Notes: generated by a model not told the origin, from the sequence alone. Numbered from the stretch's first letter, positions 38,301 to 49,740 are shown. The stretch: 64,000 nucleotides of DNA from Diacronema lutheri (GCA_019448385.1 JAGTXO010000009.1:496001-560000), one strand, 5' to 3'. Numbers and translations are program-made.

Positions 38301-41016
38301 GGAAGGGAGAGGGGTGAAAGGGGAGGGAAGGGGAGGGAAAGTAGAGGAGGGAAGGGAGAAGGGTGGAAGGGGAGGGACCAATTCGGTTTGCGAGCAGGTC
38401 TGGGGAAGGGGAGGGGGGGGGGGGGGGGGGGGGGGGGGGCATCTGCCAGCGACGGAGTGCCGTGCGCGGCAGAAGTCAGGGGGGGGGGGGGGGGGAGGGG
38501 GGAGGGGGGAGGTAGGGCGTGCGCGGCAGAAGACGTAACGCCCACGCGACGTCGCGAGAGAGAGAGAGCGGCAAGGGGGGGGGGGGGGCGGACATGGCGG
38601 GTGGCATCGCCAAGCATTCTCTCAGGCGCGCGCTCTCGCTCGCCTCGAACGGCATGTGCCCCCCCCCCCCCCCCCCCCTCCTCCGCCGGCAAGGCCGAAG
38701 GCGCGCGGCGCTCGCCTCAAATGGTGTGATCGCGTCGGTCTGCGTTGCGACAAAGACGAGCGAGCCGAATTGACCGTCCATGAGCATTTGGCGCCGGAAG
38801 GACTCGCCGAGCAGGTCCTTTGCGGTCTTGTCGTTCACGGCGCGCGAGATGTTGGTCGTTATCCAGATCGAGTCGGCGGTGCGCAGTCGCGACTTGACCT
38901 GCGCGGTAAGCAAAGGCAGTCCAAGCAAAGGCAGGGTAAGGCGCGGCAGGCGAGGTGCGGCAGGCGAGGTGCGGCAAGCGAGGCACGGCACGGCGGGGCC
39001 GGGCTTTCCGCGTTTTTGCTTGTGTGTGTTACTGCGTGTGTCTTTGTTACTGCGCCCCAGCCGCCCTGCCCCACGCGGCGGCCGCACGCCCCGCGCGCGC
39101 GCGCCGCCCCGCGTGCGCTCGACGCCGCACGGGGCGGGAAGGACGCTCGGGGCGGGAAGGACGCTCGGGGCGGGAAGGACGCTCGGGGCGGGAAGGACGC
39201 TCGGGGCGGGAAGGACGCTCGGGGCGGGAAGGACGCTCGGGCCCAGCCAAGCGCAGCGCGCGCGCCCACCACCGCGTCGCGCGCCGCGTTGTCGTCGTGC
39301 AGGCCTGGCGCGTCGACAAGGATCGTGCCGGCGCGAAGCGTCGTCCACTTGCGCGAGCGCAATCTGACGAAACGCACGAGCGGCCAGAAGGCGCCAGCCG
39401 TTGCGTCGGCGCTTGCGATCGTGTAACGCTCGACCATCGCACGGAAGCGCGAGGGCGAGTTGGCGCGGAGCGGGAGCGTCTTGCCGAGGTGGCGTGTGGT
39501 GGTGTGGATCGAGAGGAGCTTGTCGCGCATCGCCGCCTGCTTTGGCCCTTTGTACACCTTGCGCCCACCCGGGCCCATCTCACCTGTCCACTGTGAGCTC
39601 TTGGTGTAGCTGCAGCGTGCCGACGGCGGGTGAGGGGCAGGCGCAGAGGCTTGTCAGCATGGCTGTCCGCATGGCTGTCAGCATGGCTGTCAGCATGGCT
39701 GTCAGCATGGCTGTCGGGGCGAGATGGCGCGAGCGCGCCCGCTTTCGCCCGCCCGCCCCCGCAGCGCTGCGACGCACCTCTTTGCACCAGCTCTTGTACT
39801 GCGTGACGCGATCCTCCGCCGCGTGCAGGATCATGCGCCCGTCACCGTCCGTGAGGTCATCGAGGAGCGTGTCGAGCTCAGTCAACCACTCAGCCTGTGC
39901 GATGAAGTGCACCTCGCCAAAGTAGAGCGATGGAGCTGCGGCGGTCGTAGCACCAGCACGAGGGCCACCGCCGAGGTCGAGGCCAATGCCGTCAGCCCCG
40001 TCGTCCATCTCCAGGTCGCACTCGCCGTCGTCGCTGTACGCGCCGCCGTAGTCGCCGCCGCCGTGGTCGCCGGATCGCGCGGCGAGTCCGGCGAGTCCGG
40101 CGGCCGGCGGCGCGCTCGAGAGGCGCGCGCGCTGATCGGCATCGTCGACGCTCTCGTACAGAATCTCAATGATGCACGCCGTGCACGCCCGCACGCCCGA
40201 GACGGGCAGAGCGTCGCGCTCGCCGACGAGCGCGTTGACCAGCGTCGACTTGCCAGCGCCCGTGTTGCCGACGATAACGATGGAGCAGGAGGGGAGCACC
40301 AGCTTCGCCTCGAGCTCTGCGAGCTCCTTGCGGCGCAGTGTAACGACGGCGAGAGGGGCCCACGCGGGCGGTTGCGCGAGGCGGTACGGCGCTGCGCCAC
40401 CGCCGCCAAAGAATTCCGACGTGAGCTTCTTGGCGACCCACTTGCAGCGGCCAAGCGCGTCCGCCTCAGCGCCGACTTCAGCGTCGCCGTCCGCGTCGAG
40501 GTGGGCGTACATCGAGGCGCTCGCGCGCGGTAGCCGGGCGGGCTTCGAGGCGGCCGAGAGGCGCGCGCTCGAGCGCGTGCCTCCGAGCGCCTCGGCCGCG
40601 GCCGCGTCGGCGCCGGCGCCGGCGTCACGCGTGTCGTTCTCGCCGGCGAGGCCGCCTGATGTCGCGCACTGCGCGCCTCCTCCGCCGCTCTCGCCGCCGG
40701 CATGCGCAGCACGCGCGGCGCGAAGGCGCGCGAGGCCTTCAAAGAGGCGCACGCGCGGGCCCACCTTGCCGCCGAGCAGCTGCTTGAGCTCCTCCTTCTC
40801 GCGCACCTGCGCGAGCCTGCGCGCGTCGACACCAGCGGCGCGCGCTGAGCTCGCCAGCTCCGGTCCGCCGGCGCCGGAAACCTCCTCGATCCACGCGGCG
40901 GTGGCACTGACGTCGGCGTCGAGCGCGAGCACTGGCAGCGCGTCGAGCTTCTCGCGCTTAGGCGGCGGCCCGATCTCTACCACCGCCGCCAGCTCCAGCG
41001 CGCGCTTGGGCTCCAT
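35306..41016 (-). CDS. SLIP-GC-like nuclear GTPase A (dynamin superfamily)
   Basis: Seven exons (41016-39788, 39609-39270, 38898-38716, 38259-38028, 37594-37161, 36623-35937, 35776-35306) give 1191 residues; all six joins keep phase. G1 GNTGAGKST is at 250-258, followed by VNALVGE...LPVSGVRACTACIIEI as in SLIP-GC. G3 DAPGLHDDNAARD is at 509 and a G4-like ATQTD near 575. C-terminal parts are helical (LTSARRRSIVDATCEGVV, SKQLAETQLALAKVVEGF). Near the end are an Ala-Ala-Gly repeat and TTIDLDDGE, which resembles a SUMO-interacting motif. Introns 3 and 4 start with GC. Vertebrate SLIP-GC is a nuclear GTPase linked to protection from mutagenic damage; the role here is inferred. It is divergent from GTPase B with 71 bp between ATGs. 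A junction uncertainty of ten bases exists at the end of exon 1 (39778 or 39788); phase favours 39788. Confidence 0.82.
37681..37857. repeat. 60-bp intronic minisatellite, three copies (GTPase A intron 4)
   Basis: Each unit has a G run of 13-15, GGCAGGGCAGCAGCGAGAGC, GTTGACGGCTAACGGCTTGG and GGGAGAGGG. The G runs lie on the antisense strand, so the pre-mRNA carries long C runs. Confidence 0.9.
38260..38715. repeat. Purine-rich low-complexity intron 3 of GTPase A
   Basis: The 456-bp intron (donor GCGAGC on the minus strand, acceptor TTCAG) consists of G-rich tracts, GGGAGGGA repeats, several G runs of 13-30 bases and one C run near 38660-38678. In the RNA this is a long pyrimidine tract. Confidence 0.85.
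39131..39238. repeat. 18-bp tandem repeat, six copies (GTPase A intron 2)
   Basis: Exact GGGGCGGGAAGGACGCTC units in the intron between exons 2 and 3. Confidence 0.95.
39658..39716. repeat. 12-bp tandem repeat, five copies (GTPase A intron 1)
   Basis: CATGGCTGTCAG units (the first reads GTCCG) in the first intron. Confidence 0.9.
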
Positions 41017-41087
41017 CCGAACCGGGACCGGTCCGGTGGTGGGGCCCCTTTCGGCGCGAAGGGCGGGTCCACAGTGGCACAGGATAC
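41017..41087. promoter_or_regulatory. 71-bp bidirectional promoter between the two GTPase genes
   Basis: Only 71 bp separate two divergent ATGs, so both 5' UTRs and any shared core promoter must lie here or inside the first codons. It contains the near-palindrome ACCGGGACCGGTCCGGT (41020-41036). There is no room for separate promoters, so co-regulation is likely. Confidence 0.65.
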
Positions 41088-44000
41088 ATGCACGCGCTCC
41101 TCGGCCTGAGCCCGCGCGGCCGGCTGGCGGTGACGGAGGAGGTCGTCATGCCCGTCGGTGTTGACCCGCTCACGCTCGGCCGCGCCTCGCTCAACTCGTC
41201 CGTGCACGTCGCGCCCGCGTGCGCACGCGAGGCGTTGTCTATCTCGCGCGAGGCGGTGCGGGTCTGCTGCTCGGACAAGGGCAGCGCAGTGGCGCGCGTG
41301 ACGTGCGTCGGCGCCACGCCGGTGCTCGTCTTTCGTGAGGGCGTGCACGACCCGATCCTTCTCCTCCGCGCGCAGGGCCATCAGACCGAGTCGACGATGT
41401 GCGTCGGCGACGTGCTCGTACTCGGGCCGTGGGGCGGCCCAAGCGAGCGCGTGCCGACCGCGAGGGACTTTGCGTACGAGCTCGTCGACGTGCGCGTGGC
41501 GTGCGCGGCGTCGCCTCCGCCGTCAACCGTGCCACTCGCGCTCGCTGCTACCCCGCCGCCCGTGCACGCCGAGCTCGTGCAGTCGCAGCCTGACCTGAGG
41601 CTCGCGGTTGCGCCGTCGCTCGGGTCGTGCGGCGAGCACGGCGCGCACACGCTCAACGGCCGCGCGGGCAATGCGGACGCCGATTCGCCCGAGCGCCTGT
41701 GCGATCGCGCTGCGGACGGCGCGCACGCGTCCGCCGAGCTCGGCGGCGCGCCACCCGCGCGCTGTGCGGCTGTCGAGGCAGCCGCCGCACGCTTGCCCTG
41801 CGCGCGCATTCAAATGGCGAATGGGAATGCGGTGGCTGGCGACGGGCGTGTCGTCGCGCACGTGGCGGACGCGTGCGTCCTCGCGGTCGTGATGACAGCG
41901 GAGGCGGCCGTGGGGCGCAACGTTGCGCTCACGTACGCCGATGCCGCCGTCGGATGCGGCGACGACGCCGACGCCGCGCCGGCCGCCGACGCCGCGCCGG
42001 CCGCCGACGCCGCGCCGGCCGCCGCACCGCCCACCACAGCTGCTGCAACGCCATGCGCGCTCGACACGCCAGCGGGCAGGCAAGCAGCTGATGGCGACAC
42101 AGCGGCCGCGTGGGCTGCGGGCGCCACCAACCCCGCCGAGTCCGTGCCGTGTGTTGGCCAAGGCGGCGTGGCCATGCATGGCAACGGGCGTAAACGGGCC
42201 GCGCCCGGCGCTGCGCCCGGCTCGCCCGCAGCCTTCGACGGCCTCGTCGGCAGCGACGGTGACGGCGAGCGCGCGGGAGGCAAGGCTGCACGGCTTGACG
42301 GTGCGTGCGCGCGCGGGCCGGGCGCGCGCCCGCTTGATGATCTGAGCGCCGACGAGCTCGTTCGCGAGCTCGCCGCGAGCAAGCAGCGAATTGCGAAAGC
42401 GCGCGCGGACCACGTGGCGTTGGAGGACGCCATTCGCGCTTGCAAGGCCATCGCACTGCCGCTCGACGAGCGCGTGCGCATGGCCGTCGATCGCGCAGTG
42501 AAGCCGGCGCTCACCGCATTTGTGCGCAGCCTGCGCCGGCCCGGAAGCGACGACGGCGACAGCGGCGATGACAGTGACGGTGACGGTGACGGCGACGGCG
42601 ACGGTGACGGTGATGGTGACAGCGACGGTGACGGTGACTCGCGCGACTGCCGGCGAGGCCGGCGCGCCTTCTGCGCGTGGCAGCCGTTACACGCCGCGCT
42701 GCGCCACGTCGTCGAGCACATCGTGGAGGCGATCCACCGCGGCGCGCACGTGCGCGCGGCGGCGCAGCTCGTGTCGGCCGGAGCGGAGGCCGTGTGCCGG
42801 CCGTTGCGGGCGCGCTCGCTTGACGCTCTGCTGAAATCCGAGCCCTGGTCGACCGACGCGTGCCGCGTCGCACTGCTGACGGTGCGGCAGGCGGTGAGCG
42901 TGCTCGACAAGGCGCTGCGCGTGGCCGACGGCGCGGTGCCGATGGACGCTGCGCGCGCAGGCGTGCACTCGTTCTGGGATGACGCCTTGTCGGACAGCTC
43001 TGACGAATCCGACGGCGAGTCCGACGAGTCCGACGAGTCCGACAGCGACTCCGACGATGGCGGTCGGGTGGAGGGCGCACGCGGCGCAGGAAGGGGCGAT
43101 GGCAGCGCGCGGGGCGAGCAAGACGGTGGCGAAGGCGTGTGCGCGCTTCGAGGGCGCACGCGGCTCGCCGCAGTGGCCGCGCGGTTGAGCGGAGGAGGCG
43201 GGAGCAGCGGCGCGCGCGAGCTGCTTGAGGACTTGGTCGGCATGCAAGCAGCACTCGTCGCTTCCGCGGAGGCGGCGGCGGAGGCGCGCGCGCTGTGCAC
43301 GTGGCCGAGCGGCCGTTGGCTCCTGGCGCTGCGCTGGCCAGACCCGTCGCCGATGTGCCCGTACCGCTGGGACGCCATCGTGTTGCTCAAGCTTGCCCTC
43401 CAGCATGGCGCGGCCGGCGCGGCGGAGTGCCTTGTCGTCGACCAGGTGCTGCCCGCGGCGACGCAGCTGGAGGCTTTTGATTTAAAGTCGGGCAGACGCA
43501 CCGCGACGGTGTGGCGCTCCGTCGCCGAGTTGGTGCGCGTCGTCGCGCAGTTCGGCTGGACGAGCGGCGCGACGCGCGCGCTCGCCGACTGGGCGAGCGA
43601 CCCGCGGGTAACGGCGTGCCGCCCACACCGCGCGGCGCTGCTCGACGAGCTGCACGTGCAGATGTGCGCGGCCATTGCGGACGCGCGCGCGCGCGCCAGC
43701 GCCGCGCTGACGGACGGCGCCGGCGACGCTGCGCCGACGCCGGACTCTCTCGCGCTCGCCGAGGCGGCGGCACGCACCGCGCGCGACCTGCGTGGTATCC
43801 TCATCTTGTTGCTCGCGCGCCCCGTCGTCAACAAGTACGCGACGTGCGCGCACGTGGACGCGTTCGTGCGCGGCGCGAGCGTCAGCGTCAGCGTCGACGA
43901 CTCGACCGGATCCATGGACGCGCTCGACGCCATCGTGCAGCTCGCAAGCTCGATACGCGCCATGCGGCGCGCCGGCCAGCCCGCGCCGAGCTGGCCTGTT

Positions 44001-45940
44001 GAGCTCGCGCTAGCTCGCGCGGCGCTCGACACGTGCGCGCGCGTGCCGCCATCGTGCCACGCGGCAGCAATGCGCAAATGCATGGCTATGGCGCGCGCGC
44101 TCGCTTTCGACGTCAGCGACGCGCCCAACGCCCAGGAGCAGCAGCAGCTGTGTGCGCTCGTTGTGGAGACGCTTCGCGTCCGTGCGCTCGTCGGTGATTC
44201 GGCTGCGCGTGACGAGGCGATGGACACGATCGGCACGCTGTGCGACGAGCTGATTGGCAAGGCGCGCGCGGCGCTCGCCACGTGCCGCGCGCAGCTCGCG
44301 ACGCTCGTCGCGTTCTGCCCGCCCGGCACGCCATGCGGTTCTCAATTCCCCACAGCTGGATCGGCGTTCGGGGCGAAGCCCGGCTCCACCGAGGCGAAGG
44401 ACAACGTCTTCGTGCTCGTGCCGGTGAACATGGAGTGCCCCGTGCGCGTCTCACGGCTCAAGGCCAGGTCCGCCGTGCCCCTCGGCGGTGGGACGCCGGC
44501 CGGCGCGACGCCGTCCGCCGGCACGTCCGCGCACGGCGACAATCGCGCGGCGGCGCCGGCGGCCACCGCCATGCCCACTCCATGCCGCCAGATTGCTGCG
44601 CTCGCCAACGATCTGATGCGCGCGTGGGCGCGGCCTCTGCTCGCCCGCACGCACGCGCTTGTTGTGCTTGCGGCCGCGCTTGGGGTCGAGTTCCGCGCGG
44701 CCGCCGTGCGGCTCGTCGACGCGCGCGCGGCCATGCTCGCCGATGCGCGCGCGGCCACGTGCGAGCCGGACACTTCGCCACTCGGCGCGTGGACGCGATG
44801 CGCGTCCTGCACGCCGATCAGCGCTGCAATCGACGAGCTGTGCACCTGCAGGACAATGTGGTCCGCGTACGGTTTTGCGATCCACTCGGCGGCGGCCACG
44901 CGGCTCGGCGGTGGGATCTCTCACGCCGAGCTTGCCTCGAGCATCGAGCGCGCGCCGCGTCCGTTCGTCTTCGCCCCGCCCTTTGTCGCTGAAGCCTCTC
45001 TCGTCGCCTCGCACCACGCGCAGAGGCAGAGGGCCGAGGAGACCGATCTCGCTGCGCCGTGGCCCGGCTTTGCGCAACCGGTGCTCGATGTGCGTGCGCT
45101 GGCGCGCGCGCGCGCGCCGACTTCGCGACGCCCGCTCGTCGAGGCGGTTGCGCGCACGGCGCGGCTCGACGGCGCGTTGCTCTTTGGCGACGGCGACGGC
45201 GACGGCGGACGCGGCGAAGGCGGTGACGGCAACGGTAGCGGCGAGGGCGACGGCTCTTCGAATGGTGTGCGCGGCGTGCGCGCGTGGCTCGAGCGCCGCG
45301 CGTGGCTTGCGCCGGCTAGCCCATCCGCGCTGCACTCGCCGCTCTTCTCGCCCGGCTTCTTCGCCCCAAGCTCCGCGGCGTCGGCGTGCGAGCGAAATGA
45401 CGTGGGCTGCGAGGAAGTGGTCAGCATGGCGGAGGACGACTGGATGGAGGTATTGCAGGAGGTGGAGGCGAGCAGCGGCGGTCTGGTGCACCCGTCGTGC
45501 GCGCGCGCGCTCAGCCTGCGCGCGGACGCAATACGCCGACTGCGCGAGCATGGGGGCGCTGAGCACGCGGGTGGAGGGCACGCGCCGGCGACGCACGCGG
45601 ACGCCACCGCGTCGGAGACGGAGGAGCATGGCGCCGATCTGCGCGCCGCGGCGGACTGGCTGCGCGCGGCGTGCGGCGGGCGCACCGACGTGCTTCTCCC
45701 GCCCGGCTGCGCGCTCGCACACCCGCTCGCGCTCATCGCTTCGCTTTCCGACGGCGAAGTTCGCTCTTGGGTCGTCACACCGAGTGGACTCAACGATGAC
45801 GAGGAGGTGCGGCTGCTCGCCGTGCTCCGTCCACTTCGCGCCGCCGCGCCCAAGCCGGCCGAGTACCCGCCTGACGGCATTGGCGGCGCCATTTGCCTCG
45901 AGACGTGGCCGCTGCTTCCGCGCGCGCCGCTCGCGCGAGA

Positions 45941-45973
<33 letters not shown>

Positions 45974-48900
45974 CGCGCCTGTCGAGCTGAGCGACGAGCA
46001 GCTCACGCGCTTCGTCGTGTGCGGCGGCACGGGCTCGGGCAAGTCAACGCTGCTCAACACGCTCCTCTCAGCGAGCGTGCTGCCCACGTCGTGCATGCGC
46101 GCATGCACGGCGGCCGTGATTGAAATCCGGTGGCGCGCGGCGGCAGCTTCGGACGCCGCCCTTTTTACCGCGCATGTCAGTATCAGCTCGCGTGCGCAAG
46201 TCGAGGCGGACGCCATGCTGCTTGCAGCGGGCGGTTTCGCAGAGCCCGCGTCGGGTGCGCCCGCCGCCGCGCGCGAACGGTACGACCGGATTCGATCCGT
46301 GGTCGGAGGCGAGGCGATCGACTCGCTCGCCTCGACGCTCGCGGCCGCGCGCGGCGAGCTCCCGCCGGACCTGGAGGACGCCGGGCCGTATCTCAAGCCC
46401 GCACGCCTGCACGCGGTCTCGTCCTTGATCGCGGCGGCATCCGACATGCTCGGCGCGCTGCACCCGCCCGCCGCGCTCGGCCAGACGGTGGCGATCGACG
46501 CGCGCGACGCCGCAACGCTCTCCGCTCTCCTGCGCCCCTTCGCCGACTCGTCCGACTCGACGTGCGGCGGTCGGAGCGCGTGGCCGCTGATTGGATCCAT
46601 TGTGCTACAAGGGCCTTGGCCGCTGCTCGCCGGAGGCGCGACGCTCGTCGATGCGCCGGGGCTTCACGTGCGCGCGCGCAAGCGCGAGCGCAAGCGCCGC
46701 CCCTGCGCCGCGCGCGCGTCCCCTGCCGCACGCACCGGCCATGCACCGCCTTCATTTTGCGAGCGGATCGGGTGGCGGGGTGCGTGTGGGTGGGGGGGGC
46801 CGTTGGCTCTTGTGCGGCGAGCTGCCTGCATGCGCTCGGCCCGTGCCTCGCGGGTGGCGAATGCGCGGGCGGGCAAATGCGCACGGCAAGCGACCGGGAT
46901 GGGGCAGCGCGGAGTCAGCGCCTCACCAGCCCCCTCCCCTCGCGGACAATAGCTTCGCGCGCTTTTCGCGCCTTTTGACCCACGGGAGACATGCGTGATT
47001 GGGCAGGGGCCGGTCCGCTGCGGCTACCACGCGCCACGCATCCGAGCGCGCTCACACCCTCGCGCGCGCGCATGACCGCATCGCCGCGCGCGCCCCACCC
47101 CTTTTCAAACCCACCCACCCCTCCCCCCGACCCGCCGCTCCTTCCTCCCCCACCCTCTCCCTCCCCGAACTCACCCACCCCGCAATCCGCCGCTCCTTCC
47201 TCCCCCACCCTCTCCCTCCCCAAACCCACCCACCCCTCCCCCCGACCCGCCGCTCCTTCCTCCCCCACCCTCTCCCTTTTCAAACCCACCCACCCCTCCC
47301 CCCGATCCGCCGCTCCTTCCTCGCCCACCCTCTCCCTTTTCAAACCCACCCACCCCGCAATCCGCCGCTCCTTCCTCCCCCACCCTCTCCCTTTTCAAAC
47401 CCACCCACCCCTCCCCTTGATCCGCCGCTCCTTCCTCCCCCACCCTCTCCCTCCCCAAACCCACCCACCCCGCAATCCGCCGCTCCTTCCTCCCCCACCC
47501 TCTCCCTTTTCAAACCCACCCACCCCTCCCCCCGACCCGCCGCTCCTTCCTCCCCCACCCTCTCCCTTTTCAAACCCACCCACCCCTCCCCCCGATCCGC
47601 CGCTCCTTCCTCCCCCACCCTCTCCCTCCCCAAACCCACCCACCCCTCCCCCCGATCCGCCGCTCCTTCCTCCCCCACCCTCTCCCTCCCCAAACCCACC
47701 CACCCCTCCCCCCGACCCGCCGCTCCTTCCTCGCCCACCCTCTCCCTTTTCAAACCCACCCACCCCGCAATCCGCCGCTCGCTCCGCAGGACGACAACGC
47801 AGCGCGCAACTCCATCGTGCGTCGCTGCGTCTCAGCGGCGGACGGCGTGCTCCTCGTCGCGCCGGTCTGGCGCGCGCTGAACGACAAGTCGATCCACGAG
47901 CTCATGCCGCTGCCGCTCCGCGCCGAGCTCGCCGAGTACGGCCGGCTCGGAGACGTCGCGATCATCGCGACGCGCGCGGACGAGGTCGCGCGCGCTGAGC
48001 TGGCGCACAACTTGGGCCTGCCCGTGGACACGCCCGCCGTCGAGCTCGTGGCCAAGCGGCGCGAGTTCATTCAGCGCGAGATGGTAGACGGCTGGTTTCG
48101 AGGCGTCGCGGCCCGCCACCGCCCAGTCAACCGCGGCATTGCCGCGCTCGGTGGCGCGGCGCACGATGGCGACGGACACTCGTCCGGCGACGGGCTGCAG
48201 GCAGTGCTGCCGAGCGCGAGCGGCGAGGACGGCGCGAGTGGCGCGCACGAGGCCTTTGACCTCGCCGTCTTCGTCGCTTCGTCCACCGAGTTCCAGGCGA
48301 TGACGGGCGTGGCGGAGCACGAGCGCACGGGGCTTTTTGCGAATGTCGACGAGACAGACATTCCGTCGCTTGCCGCGCTCATCCGCCGGCGCGCGCACAT
48401 GACGCAGCTTCGGCTTCGCGCGTCGGAGTACACGATAGCGGCGGGCGCATCGCTGCCGGAGGAGAAGACGGGCGCGCGGCTGCTGCGGCACTTGAAGGCA
48501 ACCGACGCCGAAGCCGCCACGACGGATGGTGCGCCCGCCGCCGAGCCGAGCGCTCAGCCGTCGCCACGGCCGGCGGGCGACCACTCGCCGCACCTTCCAC
48601 TTGTCGAGCGCGCAGCGCCCGTCGAGGCCGCAGGTGGTGCGCCGGCGGCGATATCACCCGTGCGTTCAGGCATGTTGGACATGGTCGAGGCGTTGGCGAA
48701 GGATATTGAGCGCGAGCCGGCGAGCGTCGCACCAGAGCAGCCGGTTCAGCAGCAGCGCACCCCAAGCGGCGCAGAAGCAACGCGTGCACGCAGCGACGCC
48801 GGTGGGAGCCGCGCGCCATGCGCGCAAGTTCGTCGCAGCCCCGCAGCCGCCGGACAACTGCCGCTGCGCCATCAGCAGCGCGGCCAGCTTGCGCAGGTGG

Positions 48901-49016
48901 AGCGCACGGCGCGCGCTTTCCCACCGACTCGCGGGCCGCTGCGGCCAGTGCGACCCACCGGCACCGCGCACCAGGCGCCAGGCGCCAAGGAGGTCATTGA
49001 CCTTACGGATGAGTAG
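41088..49016 (+). CDS. SLIP-GC-like nuclear GTPase B with N-terminal FHA-like domain and C-terminal SIM
   Basis: Exons 41088-46667 and 47790-49016 give 2268 residues. The join GGGCTTCAC|GTGCGC...CGCAG|GACGAC restores DAPGLHDDNAARN, the same G3 stretch as GTPase A. Residues about 26-118 look like an FHA domain of the PNKP/APLF kind (LTLGRASLNSSV, LSISREAVRV, VGDVLVLGP, YELV), which in known proteins binds phospho-threonine on repair factors. Two acidic low-complexity blocks follow (about 486-520 and 633-662). A long helical region leads to G1 GGTGSGKST (about 1645), LPTSCMRACTAAVIEI, G3 at about 1856 and a G4-like ATRAD near 1916. EFQAMTG...DETDIPSLAALIRRRA aligns with DFQKLTG...EETELPQLCRHAA of GTPase A, so the two are paralogues. 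The protein ends in KEVIDLTDE, a strong SUMO-interacting motif. No annotated family with this full order is known to me. Confidence 0.82.
47098..47787. repeat. Pyrimidine-rich intronic minisatellite (55/60-bp units, about 12 copies) in GTPase B
   Basis: Units of 60 bp (CAAACCCACCCACCCCTCCC..., CGCCGCTCCTTCCTCCCCCA, CCCTCTCCCTTTT) alternate with 55-bp variants carrying CCCCGCAATCCGCC. The last, partial unit runs straight into the 3' splice site CTCCGCAG at 47782-47789, so the array looks like an expanded polypyrimidine tract. Confidence 0.92.
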
Positions 49017-49221
49017 AGGGCGATTTTTGGCCAACAGAGATGACTTGTTCGCGCGCTGCATCTCGGCGCGGCACGATGGTCTAGCTAAGCATCCCGCCCC
49101 GCGGCTGACCCGGACTTGCGCGACAGCGGGACGCTCGCAGTGCGTCATCGTGCCGGGCATCGCCGCTCGGCCGTGCACCGCGCCTGATCGCTCACAGACC
49201 GGACGGGCAATGCATGCTCAT

Positions 49222-49740
49222 TCAGCTTGGCAAAGTAGCGTTGCACTCGACACTCGTCGACGCGACGAGCGCGTCATACTCGACAGACACGAACCTTCGG
49301 CGCGCGTCCCGCTTAGCCGGCAGTGTGCGCTGGACCTTTGTGGTGACGTTGTGCGTGCGCTCGACCGGCACCGTCTCGGCAGTTTCGTCCGCCGTGCGAG
49401 GCAGCGCGCAAAGCATGAGCCCGCAAAAAAGCAGTGCGCCGCCCGCGAGCAGAGCACCCGCAGAGGGCAGCGCAAAAGCATCCGCAGCCCACGGCTCGTC
49501 CGCGCACGTGAGTAGCGCGGCGCAGACGTCACTCGCCGTCTGTGGCGGCAGCTGGACGAGCGCATTGCCGTACGCACACACGGGCGCGCCGCGCTGGCGG
49601 AAGAGGACGAGCGCCCGCGAAGCTATCGCGCGGCGGACGCGAGGCGCCGTCACGATTCCAAGCAGCACGCCGCACGCCGCAGTCGTCAGCTGCGACAACG
49701 CCTCGCTCGCGACCTCCTTCCAGCGCTCGTCGCGTAGCAT
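49222..49740 (-). CDS. Small membrane protein, unknown
   Basis: Intronless, 172 residues, ATG at 49740. Hydrophobic stretches ALSQLTTAACGVLLGIVTA (near residues 14-32) and GALLAGGALLFCGLMLCAL (about 94-112) predict two membrane spans, with a loop between them that has several Cys (VCAYGN, VCAALLTCADEPWAADAF). The C-terminal 55 residues are polar and basic. I recognise no family. The base composition and the pattern of hydrophobic segments support a real gene, but similarity evidence is lacking. It converges on GTPase B, 205 bp away. Confidence 0.5.
   Translation of the reverse strand: MLRDERWKEVASEALSQLTTAACGVLLGIVTAPRVRRAIASRALVLFRQRGAPVCAYGNALVQLPPQTASDVCAALLTCADEPWAADAFALPSAGALLAGGALLFCGLMLCALPRTADETAETVPVERTHNVTTKVQRTLPAKRDARRRFVSVEYDALVASTSVECNATLPS

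Noticed and set aside
41810-44329. 839-residue reading frame on the minus strand
   Set aside because: Antisense shadow of GTPase B; Ser/Ala-rich, no domain.
44921-46600. 559-residue reading frame on the minus strand
   Set aside because: Antisense shadow of the GTPase B domain; low-complexity Ser/Pro/Ala.
47098-47787. Possible CRISPR-like or coding Pro-rich repeat
   Set aside because: It lies inside an intron proven by the DAPGLH|DDNAAR join; pyrimidine minisatellite.
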